64,000 nt of DNA from Malaciobacter mytili LMG 24559 (GTDB lineage: Bacteria; Campylobacterota; Campylobacteria; Campylobacterales; Arcobacteraceae): assembly GCF_003346775.1 (NCBI RefSeq), contig NZ_CP031219.1, positions 62,001 through 126,000 on the forward strand, given 5' to 3'. Position numbers and translations under genes: made by a program. Below are positions 54,689 to 62,449 of this stretch, in pieces; the stretch's first letter is position 1, and each line of letters starts with the position of its first letter. The notes below the pieces were generated by a model. It did no database searches. It worked only from the letters and a program-made list of their open reading frames with translations, and was not told the origin of the DNA.

Positions 54689-55022
54689 GTTATTTATAAC
54701 AACTCAAAAAAGGCTTTGAGCCAGTAGGTAATATCTTCTTAAAGAAGAAAGCAAAACCTTAAAACATTAAGATTTTACTTCAAGAGGATTGGTGGAAAAA
54801 GATTTTATAGCGTAAGTAATGCATTAAGACTATATATCATTACATAAGTATATCAATTTGTAAAAATTTACAAAACTACTATAAAATAGGATTTCTCTCT
54901 TACTTTATTTTTTTAAAGAGCAACTTTTTGGGCTTTTTTAACAACTTTTGGGCTTCTTCATTTTTAATTTGACTTACTTTTTTTTCTGCTATACAATGAA
55001 AATAAAAAAGGTTAAATATTAA
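54689..55022 (+). other. non-coding region with hairpins, probable replication origin
   Basis: Three hundred and thirty bases without a convincing gene lie before the replication initiator. They contain inverted repeats CTCAAA...TTTGAG near 54696-54713 and TCTTCTT/AAGAAGA at 54734-54748, a third (CTTAA...TTAAG) near 54768, an AT-rich stretch, and the iteron-like repeats at 54921. The first half could be a structured RNA, the second half an origin; neither is proven. Confidence 0.5.
54921..54955 (+). repeat. iteron-like direct repeats (21-bp spacing)
   Basis: CAACTTTTTGGGCTT at 54921 and CAACTTTTGGGCTT at 54942 start 21 bp apart, two helical turns, which fits binding sites for a Rep_3 initiator. 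A weaker CTTACTTTTTTTTCTG lies at about 54972. They are just upstream of the rep gene. Confidence 0.55.
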
Positions 55023-55880
55023 ATGATAGAAGATTTTATTATTCAAAAACCAAAAGCTTTAATATATATTTCAAATGATTTAACAAAGAGAGAAAGATTG
55101 GTTTTGAATTTTTTAATATTAGTTGCTAGAAGTCAAATAAAAGAAAAAAATATTAAATGTGAGTTTATGTTAGCAGATATAAAAAATGTATGTAATATTA
55201 GAGATTTTGGAGTAATTAGGGATATATTAAAAAGCTTTAATAGTAATATGTTAAATATCGATTTATTAAAAGAAGAAAAACAATTAAAAATTATAGAAAA
55301 TTTAACAATAAATTCTTCAAAAGTTGAAGTTTTATTTTCAGAAGATTTTTTTAATTTATTAAAAATAAATTCATATGCTTCAATTGATTTAAAACAACAA
55401 ACAAAACTAAACTCAAAATACTCAATACTGCTCTATGAAATGATAATTGATTATTACAGAGAAAGTAATCACTTTATGCAGATACCTCATATTAAATTAG
55501 ATATCTTCAAAAACTTAATGGGGTTTGAAGATATAACAAACTATCAATTAAAAACAACAGTATTAAATACAATAATTAAAGACATAGAAAAAGAAATAGA
55601 TTTTTATTTACAATATGAATTTTTAAAAAAGCAAGGAAGTAAAAAATATAACTATATAGAGTTTAAATTTTCTAAGAAAAAATTGAAGCCTAAAATGACT
55701 AATGAGCAAATTTTAAAAGAGATTGAGAGACAAAGGGAAAAACTTCAAGAAGAATCAGAACAATTGACTAAAAAAAGATGGGAAATTTGGGAAGAAAAAA
55801 AAGAATTGGAAGAAACTATTGAGAGATATAAAAATGTAATGAAAGAATTTGATGATAAGTGCTGGGGATATATTTCTTAA
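55023..55880 (+). CDS. rep: Rep_3-family plasmid replication initiator
   Basis: The 285-residue protein fits the Rep_3 (RepB/RepE-like) initiator layout: two winged-helix domains, with NSKYSILLYEMIIDYYRESN ending the first and IKLDIFKNLMGFEDITNYQL with VLNTIIKDIEKEIDFYLQYE in the second; YNYIEFKFSKK ends the core. A C-terminal coiled coil rich in Glu and Arg follows. The repeats at 54921 are likely its binding sites. It implies that this island began as, or can replicate as, a plasmid. Confidence 0.75.
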   Translation: MIEDFIIQKPKALIYISNDLTKRERLVLNFLILVARSQIKEKNIKCEFMLADIKNVCNIRDFGVIRDILKSFNSNMLNIDLLKEEKQLKIIENLTINSSKVEVLFSEDFFNLLKINSYASIDLKQQTKLNSKYSILLYEMIIDYYRESNHFMQIPHIKLDIFKNLMGFEDITNYQLKTTVLNTIIKDIEKEIDFYLQYEFLKKQGSKKYNYIEFKFSKKKLKPKMTNEQILKEIERQREKLQEESEQLTKKRWEIWEEKKELEETIERYKNVMKEFDDKCWGYIS

Positions 55881-55953
55881 ATAATTGTTTTTTATAAATA
55901 GCTAAAATAATTTTTATTTATGAGGGAAAAATACGTCTTTTACACAAAACTAA

Positions 55954-56148
55954 CCTTATCCAGACTATAACTTTTTATCAAATGAATTATATTTACAAGA
56001 TTTATATTCAGTTGAACAACTTGCTAATGATAGAGATGTTGAATTCATATATAAAGTAGAAACATTACAAAAAATAGAAGATAAAATTCATCGATATTAT
56101 TCTAAAGCTAAAAAGAATTACAAGATAAAAGTTTATACTAATTTTTAA
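55954..56148 (+). pseudogene. coding-like remnant without a start codon
   Basis: An open frame of 64 codons after a TAA contains ELYLQDLYSVEQLANDRDVE and continues to KNYKIKVYTNF, but it has no ATG, GTG or TTG start near its beginning and no ribosome site. It looks like the tail of a lost gene in the 343-base gap between rep and the first methylase. Confidence 0.4.
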
Positions 56149-56223
56149 ATTTAGAAAGAATTTAAAGTCTACTTGATAATAATTGCAATATAATTCCAAT
56201 GAATTTCTAAAAAAAGAGTTTAT

Positions 56224-57696
56224 ATGTCAAAACAATATTTAAAATCAATTTCTTTCCCTAAAGTGTTTAATGATGAAAATAAAACAAAAACAATAAAGTT
56301 AGCATTTAATGAAAACGAATTTGACTTATATAAAATGGTTAAAATATTATCATCAGAGGAGATTCGTGAAATACTTAAAGTATCTTCATATGATGAAATT
56401 GAAGAAGGTGCAAATAAAGAAAACAGAAAGTTAAATAATTATTGTATTACAAAATTAAAAGAATATTTTAGAAGTAAAAGAATTAATTTGAAAACAAATT
56501 CTAAGACAGGTACTTTTGCTAATAATAAACAACAAGAGATATTTGGTTGGTATCCATATTTAGAGGGGTACTCTTATGATTTTATTCAAGATATAATAAA
56601 TCAAATTTCTCCCAAACCAAAGAAAATATTTGAACCATTTTCTGGATCTGGAACTACTGTTATAGTATCAGCTTTGGATGGTATTGAAGTTGGATATTCA
56701 GAAATTAATCCTTTAATGCAATTTATATGTAAAACCAAATTTGAAGCGATAAAATATGCGTCAGAAATATTAGGTGATAAAATAAAAATAGATAGTTTTT
56801 TAAAAAAGCTTCCAATAACAAATTTTAATAATGTAAAATTGACTAATAAACATAATTATATGATTGAAAAAGGTTATTTTGATCATAAAATATTAGTTCA
56901 GTTTATTTATTTACTTCAAAAAATTAGAGCTTCGCATTTATCTCATAATATTAAAGACATTTTGTTAGTAGCAATTGCTTCTATTACAGTAAAAGAATCA
57001 AATATGATTAGAAGAGCCGATTTAAGAAAAAAGAAAAATAATGAATTTAAGGAAATTGAAGAAGATGTAGTTTCATTATTTCAAAGAACTGTTGAAAAAT
57101 TTATAAATGATTTATTATTGTTTGAGAATCTAACAGTATCTAATTCTAGATTAGTATCAAACAATGCAAAAGTTGTCAATGAAAATGAATTTAATACTTA
57201 TGATGCGATTATTACTTCTCCTCCATATATCAATGGAACAAATTACTTTAGAAATACAAAGTTAGAACTCTTAGTATTAGATTTTATTGATAAAGAAGAA
57301 GATTTAGCAAAATATAGAGATGAATCAATTACTGCAGGCATTAATAATGTATCAAGTAGAATTCCTAAACCAGAAATTTTAAGTTATCTTTCTTCTATAA
57401 TCAAAGAGTTAGAAGAAGATAATTATGATTCGAGAATACCTAAATTAGTAAAATCATATTTTAGTGATATGAAAATAGTATTTAATAATTCTTATAAACT
57501 TTTAAAAGATAATGCTGATTGTTTTATCGATATAGGTGATTCAAAGTTTAAAAATACACATATTCCAGCAGATAGAATTTATGAAGAAATAGCGAAAGAA
57601 ATAGGTTTTACCTTAGTTGATAAGATAGTATTGAGAAGTAGGTTTTCAAAAGATGGAACACCACTAAAACAATATCTTTTACATTTTAGAAAATAA
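56224..57696 (+). CDS. DNA methyltransferase with SPPY motif (first of a pair)
   Basis: The 490-residue protein carries SAM motif I as FEPFSGSGTTVIVSAL at residue 136, followed by GYSEINPLMQ, and motif IV TSPPYING at residue 332. SPPY indicates amino-methylation, N4-cytosine or N6-adenine. The two motifs are separated by about 190 residues, probably the target-recognition part, and IDIGDSKFK lies near the end. The first 120 residues may be a DNA-binding extension. The next methylase begins 22 bases later. Confidence 0.8.
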   Translation: MSKQYLKSISFPKVFNDENKTKTIKLAFNENEFDLYKMVKILSSEEIREILKVSSYDEIEEGANKENRKLNNYCITKLKEYFRSKRINLKTNSKTGTFANNKQQEIFGWYPYLEGYSYDFIQDIINQISPKPKKIFEPFSGSGTTVIVSALDGIEVGYSEINPLMQFICKTKFEAIKYASEILGDKIKIDSFLKKLPITNFNNVKLTNKHNYMIEKGYFDHKILVQFIYLLQKIRASHLSHNIKDILLVAIASITVKESNMIRRADLRKKKNNEFKEIEEDVVSLFQRTVEKFINDLLLFENLTVSNSRLVSNNAKVVNENEFNTYDAIITSPPYINGTNYFRNTKLELLVLDFIDKEEDLAKYRDESITAGINNVSSRIPKPEILSYLSSIIKELEEDNYDSRIPKLVKSYFSDMKIVFNNSYKLLKDNADCFIDIGDSKFKNTHIPADRIYEEIAKEIGFTLVDKIVLRSRFSKDGTPLKQYLLHFRK

Positions 57697-57717
57697 TATA
57701 AATTAAAAAGGAATTTT

Positions 57718-58872
57718 TTGAAAAAATCAAATGCTTCAAAATTAGTTAAAAATAATTGGGAAAAGTTTAGAGATAATTTACCTTATAAGGTACATCCTTA
57801 TTCAAAAAGAAATTGGGGAAATAATTTACATTCACTTTGTTCTTACCAAGGTAAATTAAAACCCGCATTAGGACATTTTTTAATATCTGAATTTACTTCA
57901 AAGAATATGACTATTTTAGATACTTTTTCTGGTGTAGGAACAATTCCTTTCGAAGGTGCTTTACAAGGTAGAAAAGTTATTGGTAATGATTTGAGTAAAG
58001 TAGCTTATGCCAACTCTCTTGCAAAAGTTGGGGAAACAAATAGAGAAGAAGTATATAAAATAATTGATAATTTAAAAAAATATATAAAAGAAAATATTCC
58101 AACTAAAAAAGATATTGACTCTGTTGATGTTTCTTTTAATAAAAAAATCCAAGATTATTATCATGAAAATACATTTAAGCAAATTCTTAGTGCTAGAAAA
58201 TTTTTTATTGAGCACGATATTAAAGATGCAAATTATGCATTGGTATTTTCAAGTTTGTTACATATTTTACATGGGAATAGACCTTATGCCTTATCTAGAA
58301 CTTCACATCCTATAACTCCTTTTGCTCCAAAAGGTGAGTTTATAGATAAAGATTTAATAGAAAAATTAATGGAAAAAGTTGAAAGATCTCTTACTTTAGA
58401 AGAAGAAAAATCTATTCAAATTGGAAAAGTAATTTATGGTGATGTTTTTGAGTTAGATAAAGCATTAGAATTAGAAAGTGTAGATTCAATAATTACTTCA
58501 CCACCTTTTTTTGATTCTACCAAATTTTATTTAGCTAACTGGATAAGACTTTGGTTTGCGGGTTGGAATAAAAAAGATTTTGATATAGAAAAAGAAAAAT
58601 ATCTTGAAACAAAGCAAAAAAAAGATATTTCAATTTACAATGAATATTTTAGAGTATGTAATAATGTATTAAAAATAGGTGGAACTATTATTATGCACTT
58701 GGGTGTATCTAAAAAAGCTAATATGGGAGAAATGATTTTACCATTTGCAGAAGCTAACAATTTCAAACTAATAGGAATGTTTATTGAAGATGTTGATGGT
58801 AATGAAAAATTTGGTATTAAAGATCAAGGTTCAGTAAAAGGACATCAATTTATGTTTTTAGAGAAGATTTAA
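57718..58872 (+). CDS. DNA methyltransferase with SPPF motif (second of a pair)
   Basis: The 384-residue protein has motif I in ILDTFSGVGTIPFEGALQGR at residue 66, then VIGNDLSKVAYANSL, and motif IV TSPPFFDSTKF near residue 260. It starts at TTG, eight bases after AAAAGGAA. N-terminal SYQGKLKPALGHFLI and the motif I region recall TRM11-like/DUF1156-type methylases. It differs from the first methylase, so the pair probably modifies the two strands of an asymmetric site or two different sites. It converges on the HNH nuclease gene at a strong terminator. Confidence 0.8.
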   Translation: MKKSNASKLVKNNWEKFRDNLPYKVHPYSKRNWGNNLHSLCSYQGKLKPALGHFLISEFTSKNMTILDTFSGVGTIPFEGALQGRKVIGNDLSKVAYANSLAKVGETNREEVYKIIDNLKKYIKENIPTKKDIDSVDVSFNKKIQDYYHENTFKQILSARKFFIEHDIKDANYALVFSSLLHILHGNRPYALSRTSHPITPFAPKGEFIDKDLIEKLMEKVERSLTLEEEKSIQIGKVIYGDVFELDKALELESVDSIITSPPFFDSTKFYLANWIRLWFAGWNKKDFDIEKEKYLETKQKKDISIYNEYFRVCNNVLKIGGTIIMHLGVSKKANMGEMILPFAEANNFKLIGMFIEDVDGNEKFGIKDQGSVKGHQFMFLEKI

Positions 58873-58886
58873 TTAATCTTCTCTAA
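58858..58886. terminator. bidirectional terminator between the methylase and HNH genes
   Basis: A perfect 12-bp stem (TTAGAGAAGATT with complement, loop TAATT) spans the stop codon of the second methylase and lies ahead of the stop of the convergent HNH gene. It would stop transcription from both sides. Confidence 0.75.
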
Positions 58887-58908
58887 GTTAGTATTGTTCA
58901 TTATAGAA

Positions 58909-59901
58909 TTATTCTTCTAAACCTAATATCTGTTTATTCTCTAGAGACAATTTATCTATTAAATCAAAACCTTCAATAATTTTTTTAAATTCTTGAATTC
59001 TCTTCGGAAAGTCAGACTGCTCTCTTATTTGCCCTAGGTATTTATCCATAGCTAGATTGACATCAACATCAGTATTAGTCAAAGGTTTTGTTGATGTTAA
59101 TAGTTCTAAATTTGCACCAGTAATTTGTGCTAATCTATAAAGTTTAGAATTAGATTTAAAAAACTTACTTGGCCAATGATGTTTTTTCTTTAAATTACAT
59201 CCTCTACATAATAGTTCAGCATTACTTTCAGTTAGAGGCCATAAATAAACATTTGGCAAAATGTGGTCAATTTGATAACTTTTTCTATCATCAATATCTA
59301 AATCACATTCACAGCTAAAACATTTTGAATCAAATTTCTCAAATAGCTTTTTAATCTCTATTTTTTCATCTAGAACATCAGTGAAAAGTTGGGCTGTTCT
59401 TCTACTTGTTGCAGATTTTAACATTTCATCTCTTGTTCGAAATGGGTTTAAAATTGCATTTGCAGCAGCTTTACATGCTCGGCATTCAAATTGTCTTACT
59501 AATGGACCTTTTGAAGATGATTTTTTTGCAAAATGACTAAATGGCAGAGTCCTTCCACAAGCTCCACAAATTTTATAATATGATTCTGCTGATTCTAATG
59601 AGTTTTTAAAAAAAGCATTCCAAAATCTTTGAGTAGGTAGTGATGTAGCTTTAATAATATCAGGGTTCCAATGTTCAAATGGTAAATCACTCTTTGATGA
59701 ATGATTAAAACCACAAGATTTACACACCCAATTTGCATTTTGATAAGCATCTTCAACAGATAATAATTCTTTACCAATATCGACATAGTTGTCTTTTTGG
59801 CATGATAAGCAAGTATAATGAACTTGCGCATTTTCATATGGTAGATCTAAGAATTTAAACCCAGATATTCTACCACGAGTTTCTCTTTTTTCTTTAGCCA
59901 T
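58909..59901 (-). CDS. HNH endonuclease with several zinc-ribbon knuckles
   Basis: The 330-residue protein has CLSC, CKSC, CGAC and CRAC pairs in the N-terminal half, that is, zinc ribbons likely for DNA binding. The HNH domain near residues 195-240 has CFSC, IDHILPNVYLWPLTESNAEL and LCRGCNLKKKHHW: the catalytic His of the DH pair, the Asn and the Cys-type zinc ligands. I chose MAKEKRETRG (59901), seven bases after AAAAGGA; a frame from 59940 is longer. Next to two methylases, it is the probable restriction nuclease of this set, though a modification-dependent nuclease is possible. Confidence 0.75.
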   Translation of the reverse strand: MAKEKRETRGRISGFKFLDLPYENAQVHYTCLSCQKDNYVDIGKELLSVEDAYQNANWVCKSCGFNHSSKSDLPFEHWNPDIIKATSLPTQRFWNAFFKNSLESAESYYKICGACGRTLPFSHFAKKSSSKGPLVRQFECRACKAAANAILNPFRTRDEMLKSATSRRTAQLFTDVLDEKIEIKKLFEKFDSKCFSCECDLDIDDRKSYQIDHILPNVYLWPLTESNAELLCRGCNLKKKHHWPSKFFKSNSKLYRLAQITGANLELLTSTKPLTNTDVDVNLAMDKYLGQIREQSDFPKRIQEFKKIIEGFDLIDKLSLENKQILGLEE

Positions 59902-59988
59902 GAATAATCCTTTTACAGCTTTACAAATGAGAATATTCATGTTATAATTTAATAGTCTTTTAACGAATATTCAACATTTGTTAATTAA

Positions 59989-60020
59989 AGATGTAATTGA
60001 TTTGCAGATCAATTACATCT
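59989..60020. repeat. 13-bp perfect inverted repeat in the divergent region
   Basis: AGATGTAATTGAT and its complement enclose a six-base loop, TTGCAG, in the 250-base gap between the HNH gene and the divergent LRV-like gene. It has no T tail and sits at the point where both promoters should be, so it may be an operator or an RNA hairpin. Confidence 0.7.
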
Positions 60021-60151
60021 CACCTCATTTTTGAACAATCAAATTATAACATTTTAAAAGAGAAAGGTCAAGAGCTTTAAGTATTCGATTTTATGGGATT
60101 TCATAGTTTTGAAATTCATTATGAATAGATTAATAAAAGTTTAAGTTTAGT

Positions 60152-60667
60152 ATGAATGAAGAAGAATTAAGAAAGAAAATTTATGAAATTTTAGGTTTAG
60201 AGTTTGGTTCATTATCAAATGAAGGTGGCAATGATTGGATTCGTGCTAAAAATCAAGCAATAGAAGAATATAAACAAATAGAGTTTGAAAAATTAAAAAA
60301 TGTTAAGTCGACTGATTATTTAAAGATTGACAAAAATTCAGAAGAATTTAATATGGCTTTAAATTCAAAGTTTATTGAAACAAGTAATTTTAAGATATTG
60401 ATAGCACAAAGAAATGACTTAACTAATGAAGAAATTGATAAGCTAATTGTCTTTGGTAATAAAGATATATTAATTAATTTGGCTAAATATCAAAAATTAA
60501 CTTCAGATCAAATTGATAAAATAATTCCTAATAGTGTCTTTTTAACAAAAAAAAATATAATTGAAAATCAAGAATTAAATTCCAATCAAAAAGAAAAAAT
60601 ATTAGATTTAATGGCGAAAAGTAGTTTAGATTATAAAGAATTAATAAATAAGTTAAATGAAGCTTAG
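60152..60667 (+). CDS. LRV-like repeat protein (171 aa)
   Basis: The 171-residue protein has helical repeats: LIAQRNDLTNEEIDKLIVFG, NLAKYQKLTSDQIDKIIPN, and NIIENQELNSNQKEKILDLM. The pattern (L...A....L(T/N)..(E/Q)I..L) is that of leucine-rich variant (LRV) repeats seen in bacterial HEAT-like proteins. The N-terminal region contains FGSLSNEGGNDWIRAKNQAI. There is no catalytic motif. Its last 11 bases overlap the ExoIII gene, so the two are made together. Role in the cassette unknown. Confidence 0.55.
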   Translation: MNEEELRKKIYEILGLEFGSLSNEGGNDWIRAKNQAIEEYKQIEFEKLKNVKSTDYLKIDKNSEEFNMALNSKFIETSNFKILIAQRNDLTNEEIDKLIVFGNKDILINLAKYQKLTSDQIDKIIPNSVFLTKKNIIENQELNSNQKEKILDLMAKSSLDYKELINKLNEA

Positions 60668-61421
60668 AATCTTTTCATGGAATGTAAATGGTATTAGAGC
60701 TATTTCAAAGAAAAATGTATTTGAATGGTTAGATGAATATAAGCCTAATATTTTAGCATTGCAAGAAATTAAAGCTACCGAGGAACAAATTCCAAAATTA
60801 TTTGAGTATTTTTATACTAATCGTATTGTAAATAGTGGTAGATTAAAAAATCAATCAGGTGTGTTGACATATTCAAATATTGACTTTGTTTCTAATGATT
60901 TTTGTGAAAATATTGATGATAGACTTGAAGGTCGAATAATTGAACATAATATTAAAGATGTTTGTATATTTAATGTATATATTCCTAATGGAAAGGCTTC
61001 TAAAGAAAGATTACAATATAAACTAGAATTTTATGAAAAACTATTGTATCACAGTTCGGATTTAATAAAAAAAGGTAAGTCAGTTATTATTTGTGGAGAT
61101 TTTAATACTGCTCATAAAGATATTGATTTAAAACAAACAAAAATCTTAAATAGAAGTGGTTTTACTGAAAAAGAAAGAGAGTATTTAGAAAAATTCTTTG
61201 AACTAGGTTTTATTGACTCTTATAGATATATACATGGGAGTAAAAAGAATTCTTATACTTGGTGGTCTTATAGGTCAAAAGGTCGCGAGAAAAATGAAGG
61301 TTGGAGAATAGATTATATATTAGTTTCTGATGATTTAAAAGATAAGATAATTGATGCATTTATTTTAAATGAAGTTTTTGGTTCAGATCATTGTCCTATT
61401 GGAATTGAAATTAAATTGTAG
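60657..61421 (+). CDS. xth: exodeoxyribonuclease III / AP endonuclease
   Basis: The 254-residue enzyme is complete: RIFSWNVNGIRA (catalytic Asn), LALQEIKA (metal-binding Glu), FNVYIPNG (Tyr), ICGDFNTAHKDIDL (catalytic Asp and Asn), SYTWWSYRS, WRIDYILVS and GSDHCPIGIEI (Asp-His pair). It cuts at abasic sites and degrades 3' ends of duplex DNA. As a cargo gene of a mobile element, between an LRV-like protein and an HNH nuclease, it is unusual; most bacteria keep their xth in the core genome. It overlaps the upstream gene by 11 bases. Confidence 0.88.
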   Translation: MKLRIFSWNVNGIRAISKKNVFEWLDEYKPNILALQEIKATEEQIPKLFEYFYTNRIVNSGRLKNQSGVLTYSNIDFVSNDFCENIDDRLEGRIIEHNIKDVCIFNVYIPNGKASKERLQYKLEFYEKLLYHSSDLIKKGKSVIICGDFNTAHKDIDLKQTKILNRSGFTEKEREYLEKFFELGFIDSYRYIHGSKKNSYTWWSYRSKGREKNEGWRIDYILVSDDLKDKIIDAFILNEVFGSDHCPIGIEIKL

Positions 61422-61446
61422 TTTATAAAATAATTATGGAGATAAG

Positions 61447-62145
61447 ATGAATAGCGAATCAATAAAAGACAAATATTTAAATTCTTTAAAAACTTTTGAT
61501 GACTTTGTTACTGTGTCAGAATGGGCTATAAAATTTTCAGAACTTTATCCTGAAGAATTAAAAAAAGCAGAGAGACAAGCTTTTAATCAACGTAATGAAA
61601 CTACTGGACTTAGGGAAATTGCAGCAAGAATATCTTCTCGTTTAGCAAGAGGTGCTTTTGTTGGTTTAATACAAATTGATGATAGTGAACGCCCAAAAAA
61701 GATTAAGTATATTACAAAAGAGGAACAAGATAGAAACATTCAAATAGAAATTGATAATGATCTAGAGCCTTTAAGAAGACAAGATATTATTAATAATGCT
61801 AAAGATAGTATGAATATTATTGAATTGTATAGAATTTCAGAGTTTGAAAATATTCAAAGAGGATTTAAACTTTTTTTTGGAATTGATTTTGAAATTGATC
61901 ATGCACAAGCATTATTAAATGATGTTGAACAAGGAATTCACCATCCTAATAACTTACAATTATTATTAAAATTTCATAATAGTAAAAAAAATAAAAAGAG
62001 TTGGGAAAGGTTTAGTTTTAAAGAGCAAGAAGAATATATAAAGAATGCTATTAAGTTACAATCTGTAGTTGCTGAGAAATTCGATATTGAAATAAATGAT
62101 AGAATTTTAGAATCATTATTAAATAGACTTCAGAAAGTTTATTAA
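61447..62145 (+). CDS. HNH nuclease, restriction-enzyme-like (232 aa)
   Basis: The C-terminal half has FEIDHAQALLNDVEQGIHHP, NNLQLLLKFHNSKKNKKSW: the DH catalytic pair, the HHPNNLQLL and the N-KK of HNH restriction enzymes such as HphI-like nucleases. The N-terminal part (WAIKFSELYPEELKK) is helical and probably binds DNA. TTATGGAG lies before the ATG. It follows the ExoIII gene by 25 bases. There are no zinc cysteines, so it differs from the HNH at 58909. It ends near the right end of the element. Confidence 0.72.
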   Translation: MNSESIKDKYLNSLKTFDDFVTVSEWAIKFSELYPEELKKAERQAFNQRNETTGLREIAARISSRLARGAFVGLIQIDDSERPKKIKYITKEEQDRNIQIEIDNDLEPLRRQDIINNAKDSMNIIELYRISEFENIQRGFKLFFGIDFEIDHAQALLNDVEQGIHHPNNLQLLLKFHNSKKNKKSWERFSFKEQEEYIKNAIKLQSVVAEKFDIEINDRILESLLNRLQKVY

Positions 62146-62410
62146 AACAAAAAATTTTAGGTTAAATATAATGATTATAAAAGAAAAGTATTTAAAAATC
62201 ATTCCAATATTAGAGATAGCTACTCTCATTATATGTATATATTTTCATACTTATGGACACATGACCCTGATGGTAATTATGAATTCTTAAAGATTTTTGG
62301 TGTCAAATAGGTGACATTTATTACTATTTAATAAGTCTTTTAAATGAAATAGTAAAATTCTAAAGTCTGTATTTATGGTATTAAGTGGTATTTAGTTCGA
62401 CTCCTGATAA
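62146..62410 (+). other. right end of the element: non-coding with a short gene remnant
   Basis: No intact gene is seen in this 265-base stretch. A frame around 62239-62310 contains SYLWTHDPDGNYEFLKIFG, which looks like the end of a decayed gene; its stop falls inside the tandem repeats. A different frame gives a 39-codon ORF at 62171 that is not convincing. The last 110 bases are AT-rich and lead into the right attachment site. Confidence 0.4.
62299..62320 (+). repeat. tandem 11-bp repeats near the right end, possible integrase arm sites
   Basis: GGTGTCAAATA and GGTGACATTTA lie head to tail, in the same orientation as the pair at 48057. The first 15 bases of the two sites, GGTGTCAAATAGGTG, are identical. 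The site is 91 bases from the right core. Confidence 0.55.
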
Positions 62411-62432
62411 AATCCTACCAGGCGTGCCATTT
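62411..62432. other. right attachment site (attR core)
   Basis: An exact copy of the 22 bases of attL, starting AATCCTACC. Eleven bases of CTCCTGATAAA separate it from GTTCGA, the sequence that precedes it in the tRNA T arm, suggesting that the homology of the original attP was once longer or interrupted. Confidence 0.88.
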
Positions 62433-62449
62433 AAACTATATATAATTTA

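Larger units (their letters stand above)
47987..62432. mobile_element. integrative mobilizable element in tRNA-Arg (~14.4 kb)
   Basis: Direct repeats of 22 bp bound the element: the 3' end of tRNA-Arg on the left and a copy at 62411 on the right. A tyrosine integrase points at the tRNA at the left end. Inside are an HTH protein, an orphan adenine methylase, a WYL-like protein, a candidate relaxase with small followers, a Rep_3 initiator with iteron-like repeats, then a methylase/nuclease cassette. Flanking genes on both sides look chromosomal. There are no phage structural or conjugation (T4SS) genes, so it is best called a plasmid-derived, mobilizable island. Confidence 0.88.

Noticed and set aside
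58115-58315. 66-codon frame inside the second methylase
   Set aside because: Same-strand alternative frame of a strongly coding methylase gene.
62171-62290. 39-codon ORF beginning MIIKEKYLK near the right end
   Set aside because: No ribosome site, no conservation cue, and another frame in the same place looks more like a gene remnant.
47987-62432. Prophage
   Set aside because: No capsid, terminase, portal, tail or lysis genes; content is integrase, rep, relaxase-like and methylase/nuclease genes.
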